A DNA stretch of 25,020 nt from JAZTZP01 sp045637525 (GCA_045637525.1 JAZTZP010000152.1:1-25020), one strand, 5' to 3'. Positions 17,501 to 24,720 are shown, counted from the first letter of the stretch. Notes: generated by a model from the letters alone, not told the origin. Program-made: numbers and translations.

Positions 17501-17979
17501 GTATAGCCCATTTCCACAAGCTTTTGAGACAGCTCTTCAATGTCAAAGCAGTCCCCTACCGATATTTCTGTTATATGCGAACAGAAAATCTCTTTCCCGG
17601 CAGTATATTTAAGAACTGCATCTATACTTGCAACAACAATTGTTTTTTTGTCACAAACCGCACGATACAAAGCACAAATACGCTTATGCTCCGTCTCTCT
17701 TGCTCTTGTGTCTATATTTACAAACACATACTCCTTGTTCGGAAAAAAGCAAGCCTTATCCGTATAAAAGGAAATATCCCTGTATAAATTCTGTGCTTCC
17801 ATGTCGCTGTAACACACAACAAGCATACCGCGCCCCGTATCCTCATTTAACTGATGCAGGAGCTGACCGTAAGCCGAATCGGTAACACCGTTTATTTCCA
17901 CACATGATTTCTTTTCCGAAAGGTTTTTTAATACATTTTTATATGGCGTATACTCTGTTAAAATATCAGAGAATAACAT
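14518..17979 (-). CDS. mfd: Transcription-repair coupling factor
   Basis: Mfd pushes stalled RNA polymerase off DNA lesions and recruits UvrA. I place the start at ATG 17979 (MLFSDILTEYTPY, 1153 residues), nine nucleotides after AGGAAAGGA; an in-frame TTG at 18000 would overlap pth and has no ribosome binding site. An N-terminal UvrB-like module comes first (PGQFSLRGGILDVYSP, about 167-183). The CarD-like RNA polymerase interaction domain is at about 480-545 (IDVGDYVVHQAHGIGVY). The RecG-like translocase has Walker A GDVGFGKTE (638-646) and DEEQ (739-742), then the motif VI region QLRGRVGRSNR. A C-terminal TRCF domain ends it. It sits between pth and the parvulin lipoprotein, the order partly conserved in Bacillota. 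Confidence 0.97.
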   Translation of the reverse strand: MLFSDILTEYTPYKNVLKNLSEKKSCVEINGVTDSAYGQLLHQLNEDTGRGMLVVCYSDMEAQNLYRDISFYTDKACFFPNKEYVFVNIDTRARETEHKRICALYRAVCDKKTIVVASIDAVLKYTAGKEIFCSHITEISVGDCFDIEELSQKLVEMGYTREEMTEAPGQFSLRGGILDVYSPQMNEPVRIEFFDDEVDSVRIFDAETQRTIEMAKSCTVIPCSEVILSKEMRAELCRHLEKTVEASDNEDFKAEVRSELEKCSQGIYFASIDKYIDAVYGKIPSLIDYTGDKTTVIVDRRRISERGTAFEWGMGERIAEMKLRGAVGAEKQSFIISYNDFVRRSESGNVVLIDVLTRSESDFDISHTAVLNTKTSVSFHGKLEYLLDDLRAWQKTASTVVILAHSEAKAKNIYGVLSEQEIRCVLSPDKSFEKNTVNIVRGSINKGFEYPELGFVLISDREIFENRERRIRRKVENTKRIKSYTDIDVGDYVVHQAHGIGVYNGIKTMTVDGASRDYLMIKYRGTDVLYVPVEQLDMLYKYSGNTDREIKVNKLGGADWSRAKSRAKKSTEDMAKQLVALYKERENTKGFAFSEDSVWQRDFEDKFIYHETEDQLRSIEEVKADMEKPRPMDRLLCGDVGFGKTEVALRAAFKAAMDGKQVAYLCPTTILAMQHFNTFSERMSDFPIKVEMLSRFRTQAQQKKIISKLKTGEIDIVIGTHRLLGKDVEFKDLGLLIIDEEQRFGVGHKEKLKQLKTNIDVLSMSATPIPRTLHMSMISVRDMSLLTEPPENRYPVETFVLENNPHVILSAIRNELSRGGQVFYLYNRVSGIYRRAEWIKSMIPEAKISVGHGRMSENELEDIMYDMVSGNTDVLVCTTIIETGLDIPNANTIIIDGADKMGLAQLYQLRGRVGRSNRAAYAYFVYEPEKVLSQTAEKRLRAIKEFTEFGSGFKVAMRDLEIRGAGNIIGAEQHGHMDTIGYDLYCKLLKESVDAVQGIETKEEFEVTIDIAVNAFLPERYIKDAGTRISIYKKIAAIESEEDMLEISDELTDRFGDMPRAAYNVIEVGMIKAMAKQAGVFEVLKRNDMLLFRFKEKYFDPLYLTELDKKYPNCVKALLNGEPAITVRLKDKNNIIKKAKEILSVVLNNERSK

Positions 17980-17996
17980 CTTTTCATATCCTTTCC

Positions 17997-18575
17997 TCAA
18001 ACATTAAAATTAACGGAATTAAATTTATTCATTGCAGATTCCGTACCGTTTGTTACTATTTCATCGCAAACCTGTGCCGCACACTTTATAACCTTTTCAA
18101 AAAGCGGAATTTCCTCTTTTGTAAAGCGTCCGAGCACATAGTCCGCCAAGTCGTAATCCTTGTGTCCCGGAGCACCTACGCCAACTTTAATACGAGGGAA
18201 CCCGTCGGAATTTAATTGATATATTATAGACTTAAGACCGTTATGACCGCCTGCCGAGCCCTTTGCACGTATCCTTATCCTGCCGGGCTCAAGAGACACA
18301 TCATCGTTTATTATTATAACATTCTCAGGCGGAAGCTTGTAAAACTCACAAAAATCACGAATGCTTTCGCCGCTTAAATTCATATAAGTCTGCGGCTTTA
18401 CAAGTATAACCTTTTCATTACCTATACGGGTTTCGCCATACAAAGCCTTAAATTTCAGCTTGTTCACACGAACACCTTTTTCATCTGCAATATAATCTAT
18501 TATATGAAACCCTATATTATGCCTTGTCATCTCATACTGACTGCCCGGATTTCCCAGACCTGCTATTATATACAT
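17997..18575 (-). CDS. pth: Peptidyl-tRNA hydrolase
   Basis: Pth (SpoVC in B. subtilis) releases tRNA from peptidyl-tRNA that drops off the ribosome. The protein is 192 residues, normal for the family. Conserved residues are visible: N9 in AGLGNPG, catalytic H19 in TRHNIGF, N66 in PQTYMNLSG, D91 in the NDD segment, and KGSAGGHNGLKS with N112. It lies nine nucleotides after glmU and 17 nt before the mfd start, so the three are almost certainly cotranscribed. ATG 18575 follows an AAAGGTAAATT stretch (AAAGG near the glmU stop). Confidence 0.96.
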   Translation of the reverse strand: MYIIAGLGNPGSQYEMTRHNIGFHIIDYIADEKGVRVNKLKFKALYGETRIGNEKVILVKPQTYMNLSGESIRDFCEFYKLPPENVIIINDDVSLEPGRIRIRAKGSAGGHNGLKSIIYQLNSDGFPRIKVGVGAPGHKDYDLADYVLGRFTKEEIPLFEKVIKCAAQVCDEIVTNGTESAMNKFNSVNFNV

Positions 18576-18584
18576 ATTTTTAAT

Positions 18585-19952
18585 TTACCTTTCCTTTGGT
18601 TTTTTCCAGCCCTCTTTATTTACTTGTCTTGCACGGGCAATCGCTAAGCCATTTTCCGGCACGTCATCTGTTATGGTTGAGCCTGCCGCCGTAAAAGCAC
18701 CGTCTTTTACCGTTACCGGTGCAACAAGGTTTGTATTACAGCCGATAAATGCATCGTCGCCTATCTTTGTTCTGAACTTGTTTTTGCCGTCATAATTAAC
18801 GGTAACCGTTCCGCAGCCGAAATTAACCCGCTTGCCGACATCAGAATCTCCCACATAGGTAAGATGCGAAATCTTTGTGCCGTCATCTATGCTTGAATTT
18901 TTAAGCTCTACAAAATCTCCGACCTTTACATTTTCCCCGACCTTACAATTAGGACGTATATACGCAAACGGCCCCACATGCGTATTATCACCGACATACG
19001 ACTCTGTTATTACAGAGCTTAAAATATCCACATTATTCCCTATAACCGAACGCTCTATTATGCTGCCTGTGCCGATTACACAGCCTGTTCCGATTTTTGT
19101 TCCGCTCTTTAGCACTACATTCTGACAAACAACAGTATCAGCACCAATTTCAACATCAGCCTCTATCATAACAGTTTCAGGCATACTGATGGTTACGCCC
19201 GAGAGCATATGAGCAGTGTTTATTCGTGTTCTCATAATGTTTTCTGCCTGAGACAGCTGAACTCTGTCGTTTATACCTCGTATCTCGTCATTATCAGAAA
19301 CTGTAAACGCACCGATTTTTCTGCCCTTTTCAAGAAGAATTTGAAGCGTATCTGTAAGATAATACTCACCCTGTGCATTATTCGGAGTAAGCAGTGATAG
19401 TGCCGACCTTAAGTCCGCACCCGAGAATACATACATTCCCGAATTAACCTCATTAATTCTCAGTTCTTCGTCAGAAGCATCCTTATGCTCAACTATTTTT
19501 TTCACATTTTGTTCCGTATCACGAACTATTCTTCCATAGCCTGTCGCATCAGGAAGAACTGCCGTTATAACAGTTGCACTGTTGCCTGAGCGGATATGAT
19601 GCGAAACAGCGGCTTTTATTGTTTCCGATGTGATTAGCGGCGTATCGCCGTTTAATATAACGCATACTCCGTCCGGAATATGGGCTTCGGCCTGCATAAC
19701 AGCGTGCCCCGTTCCTTTTTGCTCTGCCTGCAATACAAACCCGCATTTGCCCGAAAGCTTTTCCCGAACCATCTCAGCCTTATGTCCGATAACCGCTGTC
19801 ACCTTATCCGCACCGGCACGAGCCGCCGCATCAATTACCCAGCCGCAAAGCGTCTTTCCGCATATGCTGTGTATCACCTTCGGCATCTCAGACTTCATTC
19901 TCGTTCCCATCCCGGCCGCTAAAATTATCGCCGTAAAATTATTCATGTTCAT
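18585..19952 (-). CDS. glmU: Bifunctional UDP-N-acetylglucosamine pyrophosphorylase / glucosamine-1-phosphate N-acetyltransferase
   Basis: GlmU makes UDP-GlcNAc, the precursor of peptidoglycan and teichoic acids, in the cytoplasm. At 455 residues it is full length. The N-terminal pyrophosphorylase has LAAGMGTRMKSEMPKVIH (11-28), LQAEQKGTGHAVMQAE, and LNGDTPLI with the metal-binding aspartate. The C-terminal left-handed beta-helix acetyltransferase contains many hexapeptides (VIGTGSIIERSVIG), the RPNCKVGENVKVGDFVELK segment, and HLTYVGDSDVG with the catalytic histidine. ATG 19952 is preceded by AAAGGAATTA; ATG 19946 is a possible alternative. In B. subtilis prs, ctc and fin lie among glmU (gcaD), spoVC and mfd; here these are missing. 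Confidence 0.97.
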   Translation of the reverse strand: MNMNNFTAIILAAGMGTRMKSEMPKVIHSICGKTLCGWVIDAAARAGADKVTAVIGHKAEMVREKLSGKCGFVLQAEQKGTGHAVMQAEAHIPDGVCVILNGDTPLITSETIKAAVSHHIRSGNSATVITAVLPDATGYGRIVRDTEQNVKKIVEHKDASDEELRINEVNSGMYVFSGADLRSALSLLTPNNAQGEYYLTDTLQILLEKGRKIGAFTVSDNDEIRGINDRVQLSQAENIMRTRINTAHMLSGVTISMPETVMIEADVEIGADTVVCQNVVLKSGTKIGTGCVIGTGSIIERSVIGNNVDILSSVITESYVGDNTHVGPFAYIRPNCKVGENVKVGDFVELKNSSIDDGTKISHLTYVGDSDVGKRVNFGCGTVTVNYDGKNKFRTKIGDDAFIGCNTNLVAPVTVKDGAFTAAGSTITDDVPENGLAIARARQVNKEGWKKPKER

Positions 19953-20024
19953 TAATTCCTTTCAATTTTATATTTTAAACAGGCAATTGCAAGCCCATTT
20001 TGCAACTACTTATTATATTTTAAA

Positions 20025-20918
20025 TTATAATATCTCAATCGCATAATCCTTATCCTTGCCTATTTGTTCAGACAATTCTTTCAGGGACCTGAATTTTATA
20101 TCTGAACGAAGCTTTTTTATAAACTCCACTCTTATGTGCTTTTCGTATATGTCGCCGTCAAAATCAATTATATGACTTTCTATCGTAATCTCATCAGCGT
20201 CAAATGTAGGGTTATTGCCTATATTTATAACGCTTTTATACTTCTTTTCATCAACATAAGTATACCCTGCATAAACACCGGCAGACGGCACCGCCATTTC
20301 GCTGTTATACCGAAGATTTGCAGTCGGAAAACCAAGCATTCTGCCGTTTTGCTTACCGCTTTCCACATACCCGTCAAGACTGTAATTTCTGCCGAGCATA
20401 CTGTTTGCCTTTTCCATATCTCCTGCCGCTATCAGGTTTCTTATCACGGTACTTGATACCGTTTCGCCGTCTCTTTTTTGCTCTTCTATTATATGCGTGT
20501 CAAATTCCTCAAATTCACAAAGAATATCTGTTGTTCCCGTTGCCCCCCTGCCAAACCGATAATTAAATCCGGCAAAAACCGCAACAGCTTTCAAACGGTC
20601 TTTTAAAAATCTGCAAAACTCCAAAGGTGAGAGATTCATAAACTCATCATTAAAATCCTGTATATATATATAATCACACTCTTTTAACAGCTCGTTACGC
20701 ATATCCGGCTCAATAAGCATCTTGGAATAGCCCTTGCCCGTACTCGCACCGAGTTTTCTGTTAAAGCACATAACGCCAAACGGCAGTCCCTGAGCCTTTG
20801 CATATTCCATACCCCTGCGTATCAGCTCCATATGTGCCGAATGCAAGCCGTCAAATTCTCCTAATGCAACAACAGTCTTATTATATAAAACCGTATCTCC
20901 TGTATGATATAATTTCAT
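20025..20918 (-). CDS. ribF: Bifunctional riboflavin kinase / FAD synthetase
   Basis: This 297-residue protein should phosphorylate riboflavin to FMN and adenylate it to FAD. The N-terminal adenylyltransferase half shows GEFDGLHSAH (20-29) and VSSTVIRNLI. The C-terminal kinase half shows GRMLGFPTANL and ESHIIDFDGDIY, with the family's terminal RSDIKFRSLKELSEQIGKD. The nucleotide loop reads HSAH instead of the usual HxGH. The TFDPHP segment after the first strand is replaced by CFNRKLG, so the FAD synthetase half is divergent. It lies 15 nt after truB, the classic truB-ribF pair of Bacillota, though infB, rbfA and rpsO are not beside them here. Confidence 0.92.
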   Translation of the reverse strand: MKLYHTGDTVLYNKTVVALGEFDGLHSAHMELIRRGMEYAKAQGLPFGVMCFNRKLGASTGKGYSKMLIEPDMRNELLKECDYIYIQDFNDEFMNLSPLEFCRFLKDRLKAVAVFAGFNYRFGRGATGTTDILCEFEEFDTHIIEEQKRDGETVSSTVIRNLIAAGDMEKANSMLGRNYSLDGYVESGKQNGRMLGFPTANLRYNSEMAVPSAGVYAGYTYVDEKKYKSVINIGNNPTFDADEITIESHIIDFDGDIYEKHIRVEFIKKLRSDIKFRSLKELSEQIGKDKDYAIEIL

Positions 20919-20933
20919 AGCTTAACCATTCCT

Positions 20934-21812
20934 TTAACACCAAAACGATTTTACAACACGAAGCCGTCCGTCCGTGCATCGTGCAATGCATAAAAACTCT
21001 CCGTTTTCATCATAAACCCGATAGCAACGGTCCTCTTCAGTTCCCGGACAGGAAACAAACACGCCGTTTGTTATACGCTTTGACTGTTTTTCGCTAAGCG
21101 TAACCGCCTCATACAAATCAAAAATCCTGTCGACCGGGATTATTGCCTCCTCTGCCCTGCCGCTGTCGGCAAGTGCCGCAAGCTCATAAAGCGTAATGCA
21201 TTCATCCAGCCCAAACCCAGCACTCTCGGTTCTTATAAGAGTATTCATATATGCACCAACGTTGAGCTTTAAGCCTATATCCTCACAAAGTGTCCTGATA
21301 TATGTGCCTTTAGAACATTTCACATCTATTGTAACAGACTGCCTGTCCGTGTCTGTTTCCAATATGCCTATATCATATATGGTAACAGCTCTCGGCTCAC
21401 GCTCAATGCTTTTCCCCTCACGTGCAAGCTCATAAAGCTTTTTACCGTCTTTTTTTATCGCAGAATACATAGGCGGTATCTGCTGTATTTCGCCCTTAAA
21501 GGATAACACCGCCCCGCTTATTTCTTCCGCTGTACACTCTGAACGGCACTCCGTCAAAACCTCGCCCTCTGCGTCTAATGTGTCCGTAGTCATTCCGAGT
21601 ATAAGCTCCGCCGTATAACGTTTATCCGTCACGGTAAGCATATCCGATGCCTTGGTTGCATTGCCCACACATACCGGCAAAACGCCCTCCGCCATAGGGT
21701 CAAGCGTGCCAGTATGTCCTACACGGCGTGTTTTTAAAATCCGTCTTACCTTTCCCACAACGTCATGGGATGTAAGCCCCGCCGGCTTGTTTATAAGTAT
21801 TATTCCATTCAC
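20934..21812 (-). CDS. truB: tRNA pseudouridine(55) synthase
   Basis: TruB converts U55 of the T loop of elongator tRNAs to pseudouridine. The protein is 292 residues. It opens with MNGIILINKPAGLTSHDVV, then GHTGTLDPMAEGVLPVCVG with catalytic D38. It continues with KRYTAELILGMTTDTLDAEG, IQQIPPMYSAIKKDGKKLYELAREG and CSKGTYIRTLCEDIG, all hallmark motifs. A short C-terminal PUA-like region follows. ATG 21812 is preceded by AAAAAAGGAGAAT. A hairpin sits between this gene and the LCP gene upstream. Confidence 0.97.
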   Translation of the reverse strand: MNGIILINKPAGLTSHDVVGKVRRILKTRRVGHTGTLDPMAEGVLPVCVGNATKASDMLTVTDKRYTAELILGMTTDTLDAEGEVLTECRSECTAEEISGAVLSFKGEIQQIPPMYSAIKKDGKKLYELAREGKSIEREPRAVTIYDIGILETDTDRQSVTIDVKCSKGTYIRTLCEDIGLKLNVGAYMNTLIRTESAGFGLDECITLYELAALADSGRAEEAIIPVDRIFDLYEAVTLSEKQSKRITNGVFVSCPGTEEDRCYRVYDENGEFLCIARCTDGRLRVVKSFWC

Positions 21813-21831
21813 GGATATTCTCCTTTTTTAC

Positions 21832-21872
21832 ATGCAAAAGGCCTGCTGTTTTTTTCGGCAGGTCTGTTGCAT
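21832..21872. terminator. Hairpin between the LCP gene and truB (possible terminator or attenuator)
   Basis: ATGCAA (21832-21837) pairs with TTGCAT (21867-21872), and CCTGC with GCAGG further in, around an A/T-rich loop. On the minus strand the inner stem is followed by CCTTTTGC, a poor U run. On the plus strand a five-T run follows the hairpin. It may partly terminate LCP transcription before truB, but read-through is likely. Confidence 0.45.
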
Positions 21873-21881
21873 TTTTATATA

Positions 21882-23294
21882 TTATTCTGCTGAGCCGGAA
21901 GACGATTGCTGTTTTTGCGGCAATGCAGTCTTGCTCGGCGTACTTTCCTTCTTTGTACCAGAATCCGACTTCTGTGAAGTTTGTGTCGAACTCTTTTTCG
22001 GTGTCTGAGTTGTTGTTGGTGTCTTCTCTCTTACAGGAGTGCTTGTCTTCGCCGCCGTATCAGTCTTTGTCGTACTGTCGGATTTTGAGGTCGAAGCTGT
22101 GTTCTTTTCGCTGTCCGAAGAACCGGTGTTCTTTGTACTGCTCTGAGAAGACGACGATGTACTGCTTGTACTCTTATTACCCGAGCTTCCCGAATTACCC
22201 GAGCTTCCCGAAGAATTACTCTTGTTTGAAGACGATGTTCCCGAAGACTGTGCTTTCGGTGTAGACTGAGGCGCCGTTCCCGGCTTGTCTATGCTTATAC
22301 CCGATGCATCATAGCCGAAATTATTCTGTATTATTTCTCTTGTCGCATCAAGATCACAAATCCAGTAAGATGCTTCATACTCTCCGCCGCTTGTATTTCC
22401 CGGCAAACTGTAAGTATGAATACCGGCGCTTGTAAAGTCGTTTAAGTATCTTGAATAGGTTAAAACGTCTTTCGTTGTAAGATTTGTCTTGATACCGTTG
22501 CTTATTTCCTTGAATATCGCCGGCAGCTTAAGTATTAATGAAGCGTTCAGCTTCTGATCCACAAGCGCAGTTAAAAATCTTTGTTGCATCTGTATTCGGC
22601 CTATGTCGCCGTTTGCATATTGAGGTCTTGACTTTGTCTTTTCGTTGTAGTTTCCTTTTCTGAATCTTAGAAGATGAACTATTTGTTCGCCATCAAGCTC
22701 CTGCTCCCCGGCAGGTATGTTTATATGAAGACTCTGCACCGGGTCATCGTATACAAGTCCTTTTCCGTTACCCTCAATATCGGGAACTTCAAATACAACC
22801 GGCCCTAACTTATCCATACACGCCGCAATTGCCTCAAACGAAAATTCCACATAATAGTTTATAGGCACAGCTGTAAGCCTTGTAACCGCTTCAATCGTTC
22901 CCTGTGCCCCGGCTATCTTGCCGGTACCCCCCGTAATGGCATGAGCAGCATTTATCTTCTGATAACGTGAGCCTACATACATTCTTGTATCACGTGGAAT
23001 TGACAGCATATGCGCCTGTTTTGTTTCCGTATCGTATGATGCAAGCATTATTGCGTCCGTACGAAGTCCCGCTGCGTCTACTCCCATAAGCAAAATATTT
23101 ATCTTTCCGCCGGAAAGCGGTGCCGTTACAACCTCTTCCCGTGTGTTATCTGTTGTCGGGCCGATATTTAAGCCCATACATCCAAGCACTCCGGCAAGTA
23201 TGAGTGCAAGCGTTACTCCCAGCACAGTAAAATATCTTCGTGTATTAAATTTAGCTCTGCCTCTGTTATTTTTATTTTTTCTTTTTTTCGCCAC
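21882..23294 (-). CDS. LytR-CpsA-Psr (LCP) family wall-polymer ligase with S/T-rich tail
   Basis: LCP proteins attach teichoic acids or capsular polymers to peptidoglycan on the outer face of the membrane. I choose GTG 23294 (470 residues, MAKKRKNKNN) because GGGGAG lies 10 nt upstream; a TTG at 23312 would contain that site inside the gene. A basic N-terminus (to about 22) precedes one TM segment (about 22-43). The LCP core follows, with NILLMGVDAAGLRTDAIML, SIPRDTRMYVG, YQKINAAHA, GEQELDGEQIVHLLRFRKG and DIGRIQMQQRFL. These contain the arginine and aspartate residues that bind the polyprenyl pyrophosphate. From about residue 332 the chain becomes a roughly 130-residue serine/threonine/lysine tail with SGSSGNSGSS-type repeats, probably an extracellular wall-spanning linker. 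Its own promoter lies upstream. Confidence 0.93.
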   Translation of the reverse strand: MAKKRKNKNNRGRAKFNTRRYFTVLGVTLALILAGVLGCMGLNIGPTTDNTREEVVTAPLSGGKINILLMGVDAAGLRTDAIMLASYDTETKQAHMLSIPRDTRMYVGSRYQKINAAHAITGGTGKIAGAQGTIEAVTRLTAVPINYYVEFSFEAIAACMDKLGPVVFEVPDIEGNGKGLVYDDPVQSLHINIPAGEQELDGEQIVHLLRFRKGNYNEKTKSRPQYANGDIGRIQMQQRFLTALVDQKLNASLILKLPAIFKEISNGIKTNLTTKDVLTYSRYLNDFTSAGIHTYSLPGNTSGGEYEASYWICDLDATREIIQNNFGYDASGISIDKPGTAPQSTPKAQSSGTSSSNKSNSSGSSGNSGSSGNKSTSSTSSSSQSSTKNTGSSDSEKNTASTSKSDSTTKTDTAAKTSTPVREKTPTTTQTPKKSSTQTSQKSDSGTKKESTPSKTALPQKQQSSSGSAE

Positions 23295-23385
23295 TTTCTC
23301 TATTCTCCCCAAGTATATTTTTAATTTTCAAATAATCATATAAGTAAAACATCACTACCTTAATATTCTACTCATTATATTTATA

Positions 23386-23415
23386 ATTATATCATTACTG
23401 ATAAAGGGTTGTCAA
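23386..23415 (-). promoter_or_regulatory. Promoter of the LCP-truB-ribF block
   Basis: On the minus strand TTGACA (23415-23410) and TATAAT (23391-23386) are separated by 18 bp. Both boxes are perfect. The start codon of the LCP gene is about 90 nt further on. Confidence 0.8.
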
Positions 23416-23525
23416 GTTTTTTTTGAAATGAAAACAATTATTTACATATAATTAACCTTTCTGATACAATTTTTATGTAGTTTTGATAAAAGAAAAAAAT
23501 TTTTAAAACAAATTCAAAAAAACTC

Positions 23526-23554
23526 TTGACAATTTCAAAAATTTATGGTATCAT
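23526..23554 (+). promoter_or_regulatory. tRNA-Arg promoter
   Basis: TTGACA (23526-23531) and TATCAT (23549-23554) with a 17-bp spacer, ending 24 nt before the mature tRNA start. Confidence 0.8.
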
Positions 23555-23578
23555 ATTTTAGTAACTGTAAAAAGTTAT

Positions 23579-23655
23579 GCGCCGGTAGCTCAGTTGGATA
23601 GAGTGTTTGGCTACGAACCAAAAGGTCGGCGGTTCGAATCCCTTCCGGCGTACCA
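23579..23655 (+). tRNA. tRNA-Arg (anticodon ACG), with weakened stems
   Basis: The 77-nt cloverleaf folds with an encoded CCA end. The anticodon stem TTTGG/CCAAA is perfect, and the loop CTACGAA gives anticodon ACG, normally edited to ICG to read CGU, CGC and CGA. The T loop TTCGAAT is standard. Three positions are weak: the acceptor closing pair is G1-U72, the D stem ends in G10-U25, and the T stem has a C51-C63 mismatch plus two G-U pairs. A consensus clostridial tRNA-Arg(ACG) as I recall it has GGGGG in the 5' side of the T stem. It is probably still functional, but this could be a diverging copy. Confidence 0.92.
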
Positions 23656-23694
23656 AACAAAAAAGACACCTTCAAGGTGTCATTTTTGTTTGGT
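23652..23694 (+). terminator. Terminator after tRNA-Arg, sharing the CCA end
   Basis: GACACCTT (23665-23672) pairs with AAGGTGTC (23674-23681). A T run follows (23683-23687). The complementarity continues outward through A5/T5 to CCAAAC/GTTTGG, so the arms reach ACCA at the tRNA 3' end with only one mismatch (A23664/A23682). It can act in either direction. Confidence 0.85.
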
Positions 23695-23697
23695 GGA

Positions 23698-23867
23698 ATG
23701 AAGCGTTCCCTTACGGGAACATTAAGCAGCCTTCGGCTATGAAGACGCTTACGCTAATGAAGTGTGCTGCGGCATATTGCGGAACGCTTCGCTTCATACG
23801 AGCGTGAGCTCGTGCTTCGTGCAAGGGGTAAGCCTTGTGCCTGATATTTGAGAAGTAAATACTTCAT
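23698..23867. repeat. Array of ATGAAG-spaced small palindromes
   Basis: ATGAAG occurs at 23698, 23739 and 23757, with the variant ATTAAG at 23721, giving spacings of 23, 18 and 18 nt. Inverted copies (CTTCAT) occur at 23792 and 23862. Between them are short hairpins: GTTCCC-TTAC-GGGAAC (23705-23720), AGCC-TTC-GGCT (23728-23738), ACGAGC-GTGA-GCTCGT (23798-23813), CAAGG/CCTTG (23822-23837) and GAAGT-AAAT-ACTTC (23852-23865). ATGAAGCGTTCC at the left is mirrored at 23781-23797 with a 5-nt duplication. I have seen similar ATGAAG-linked hairpins in gut Clostridia but know no assigned function. Short open frames across it appear spurious. Confidence 0.65.
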
Positions 23868-23916
23868 TTAAAAACCATAATATTTATGATATATAAATTT
23901 AAACGGTGTAGCTGTG

Positions 23917-24720
23917 ATGAAAATTTACTCGAAAGCAGATATAATTGCTCAATTAGAGAAAATGAGTGCCCCAAAAGACAGCATAGTAATTATGCATTCT
24001 TCGCTTCGCGCTATCGGAAATGTGGAAGGTGGCGCAGAAGGTTTGCTCCAAATTTTAATAGAATATTTTACCGAAAACGGTGGTTTGTTCTGTGTACCCA
24101 CACACACTTGGCATAATCTTGAAAAAGAGGTTACTTTGGATATGGCAAGTGATGATAACTGTATAGGCGCATTTTCAACCGTGGCACTGAGAAGTAAACT
24201 CGGTATCCGTTCAGAAAATCCAACTCATTCTATAGCGGTTTTTGGCAACAGAGATAAAGCAAAAGATTTCATAAATGACGAAACTTTTATTAAAACGCCA
24301 ACTGCACCTGAAAGTTGTTACGCCAAAATTTTTGATAGAAAAGGATACGTTCTGCTAGTGGGTGTAGCCCAAAATAAAAACACCTGTCTTCACGCGGTTG
24401 ATGAAATTTTAGGCACTGAAAACCGAATGGCAAAAGAACCGTTGCATACGTCTGTCCTCAGGGAAAACGGAGAAGTTGTAAAGCGCGATATAACCCTATA
24501 TCATGCGGATTTTACATGTGATATTTCGTTGCGTTTTACTAAATTTGATACAGCTTTCCGTTATCATAAATGTATTACAGACGGTTTTATCGGCAACGCT
24601 CCCACTCAACTGTGCGATGCTGAAAAAATGAAAAAAACTATTGAGTTGATTTATAAAAACGCTAATGGAAACGACCCCCTTTCTGACGAATTTCCAATTC
24701 CGCAAAAATGGTATTGTTAA
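23917..24720 (+). CDS. AAC(3)-family (YokD-like) N-acetyltransferase
   Basis: The 267-residue protein belongs to the antibiotic acetyltransferase family of aminoglycoside 3-N-acetyltransferases (COG2746). Visible motifs are IVMHSSLRAIGNVEGGAEGLL (24-44), GLFCVPTHTW (57-66), IRSENPTHSIAVFG (98-110) with the active-site-region H104, ESCYAKIFDRKGYVLLVGV (132-150), and NTCLHAVDEIL (155-165) with the conserved E163. Length is typical. It may acetylate aminoglycosides using acetyl-CoA, but many members, such as B. subtilis YokD, have no shown resistance role. I chose ATG 23917; a GTG one codon earlier is equally open, and no good ribosome binding site is visible (GGTG about 10 nt upstream). It is an isolated gene beside a tRNA and a hairpin array, a setting consistent with horizontal gain. 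Confidence 0.88.
   Translation: MKIYSKADIIAQLEKMSAPKDSIVIMHSSLRAIGNVEGGAEGLLQILIEYFTENGGLFCVPTHTWHNLEKEVTLDMASDDNCIGAFSTVALRSKLGIRSENPTHSIAVFGNRDKAKDFINDETFIKTPTAPESCYAKIFDRKGYVLLVGVAQNKNTCLHAVDEILGTENRMAKEPLHTSVLRENGEVVKRDITLYHADFTCDISLRFTKFDTAFRYHKCITDGFIGNAPTQLCDAEKMKKTIELIYKNANGNDPLSDEFPIPQKWYC

Noticed and set aside
17980..18000. TTG start for Mfd overlapping pth
   Set aside because: No ribosome binding site; AAAGGA is correctly placed for ATG 17979.
23607..23807. 66-codon frame across the tRNA-Arg and the hairpin array
   Set aside because: Its start lies inside the tRNA and the peptide is just translated tRNA, terminator and repeat sequence.
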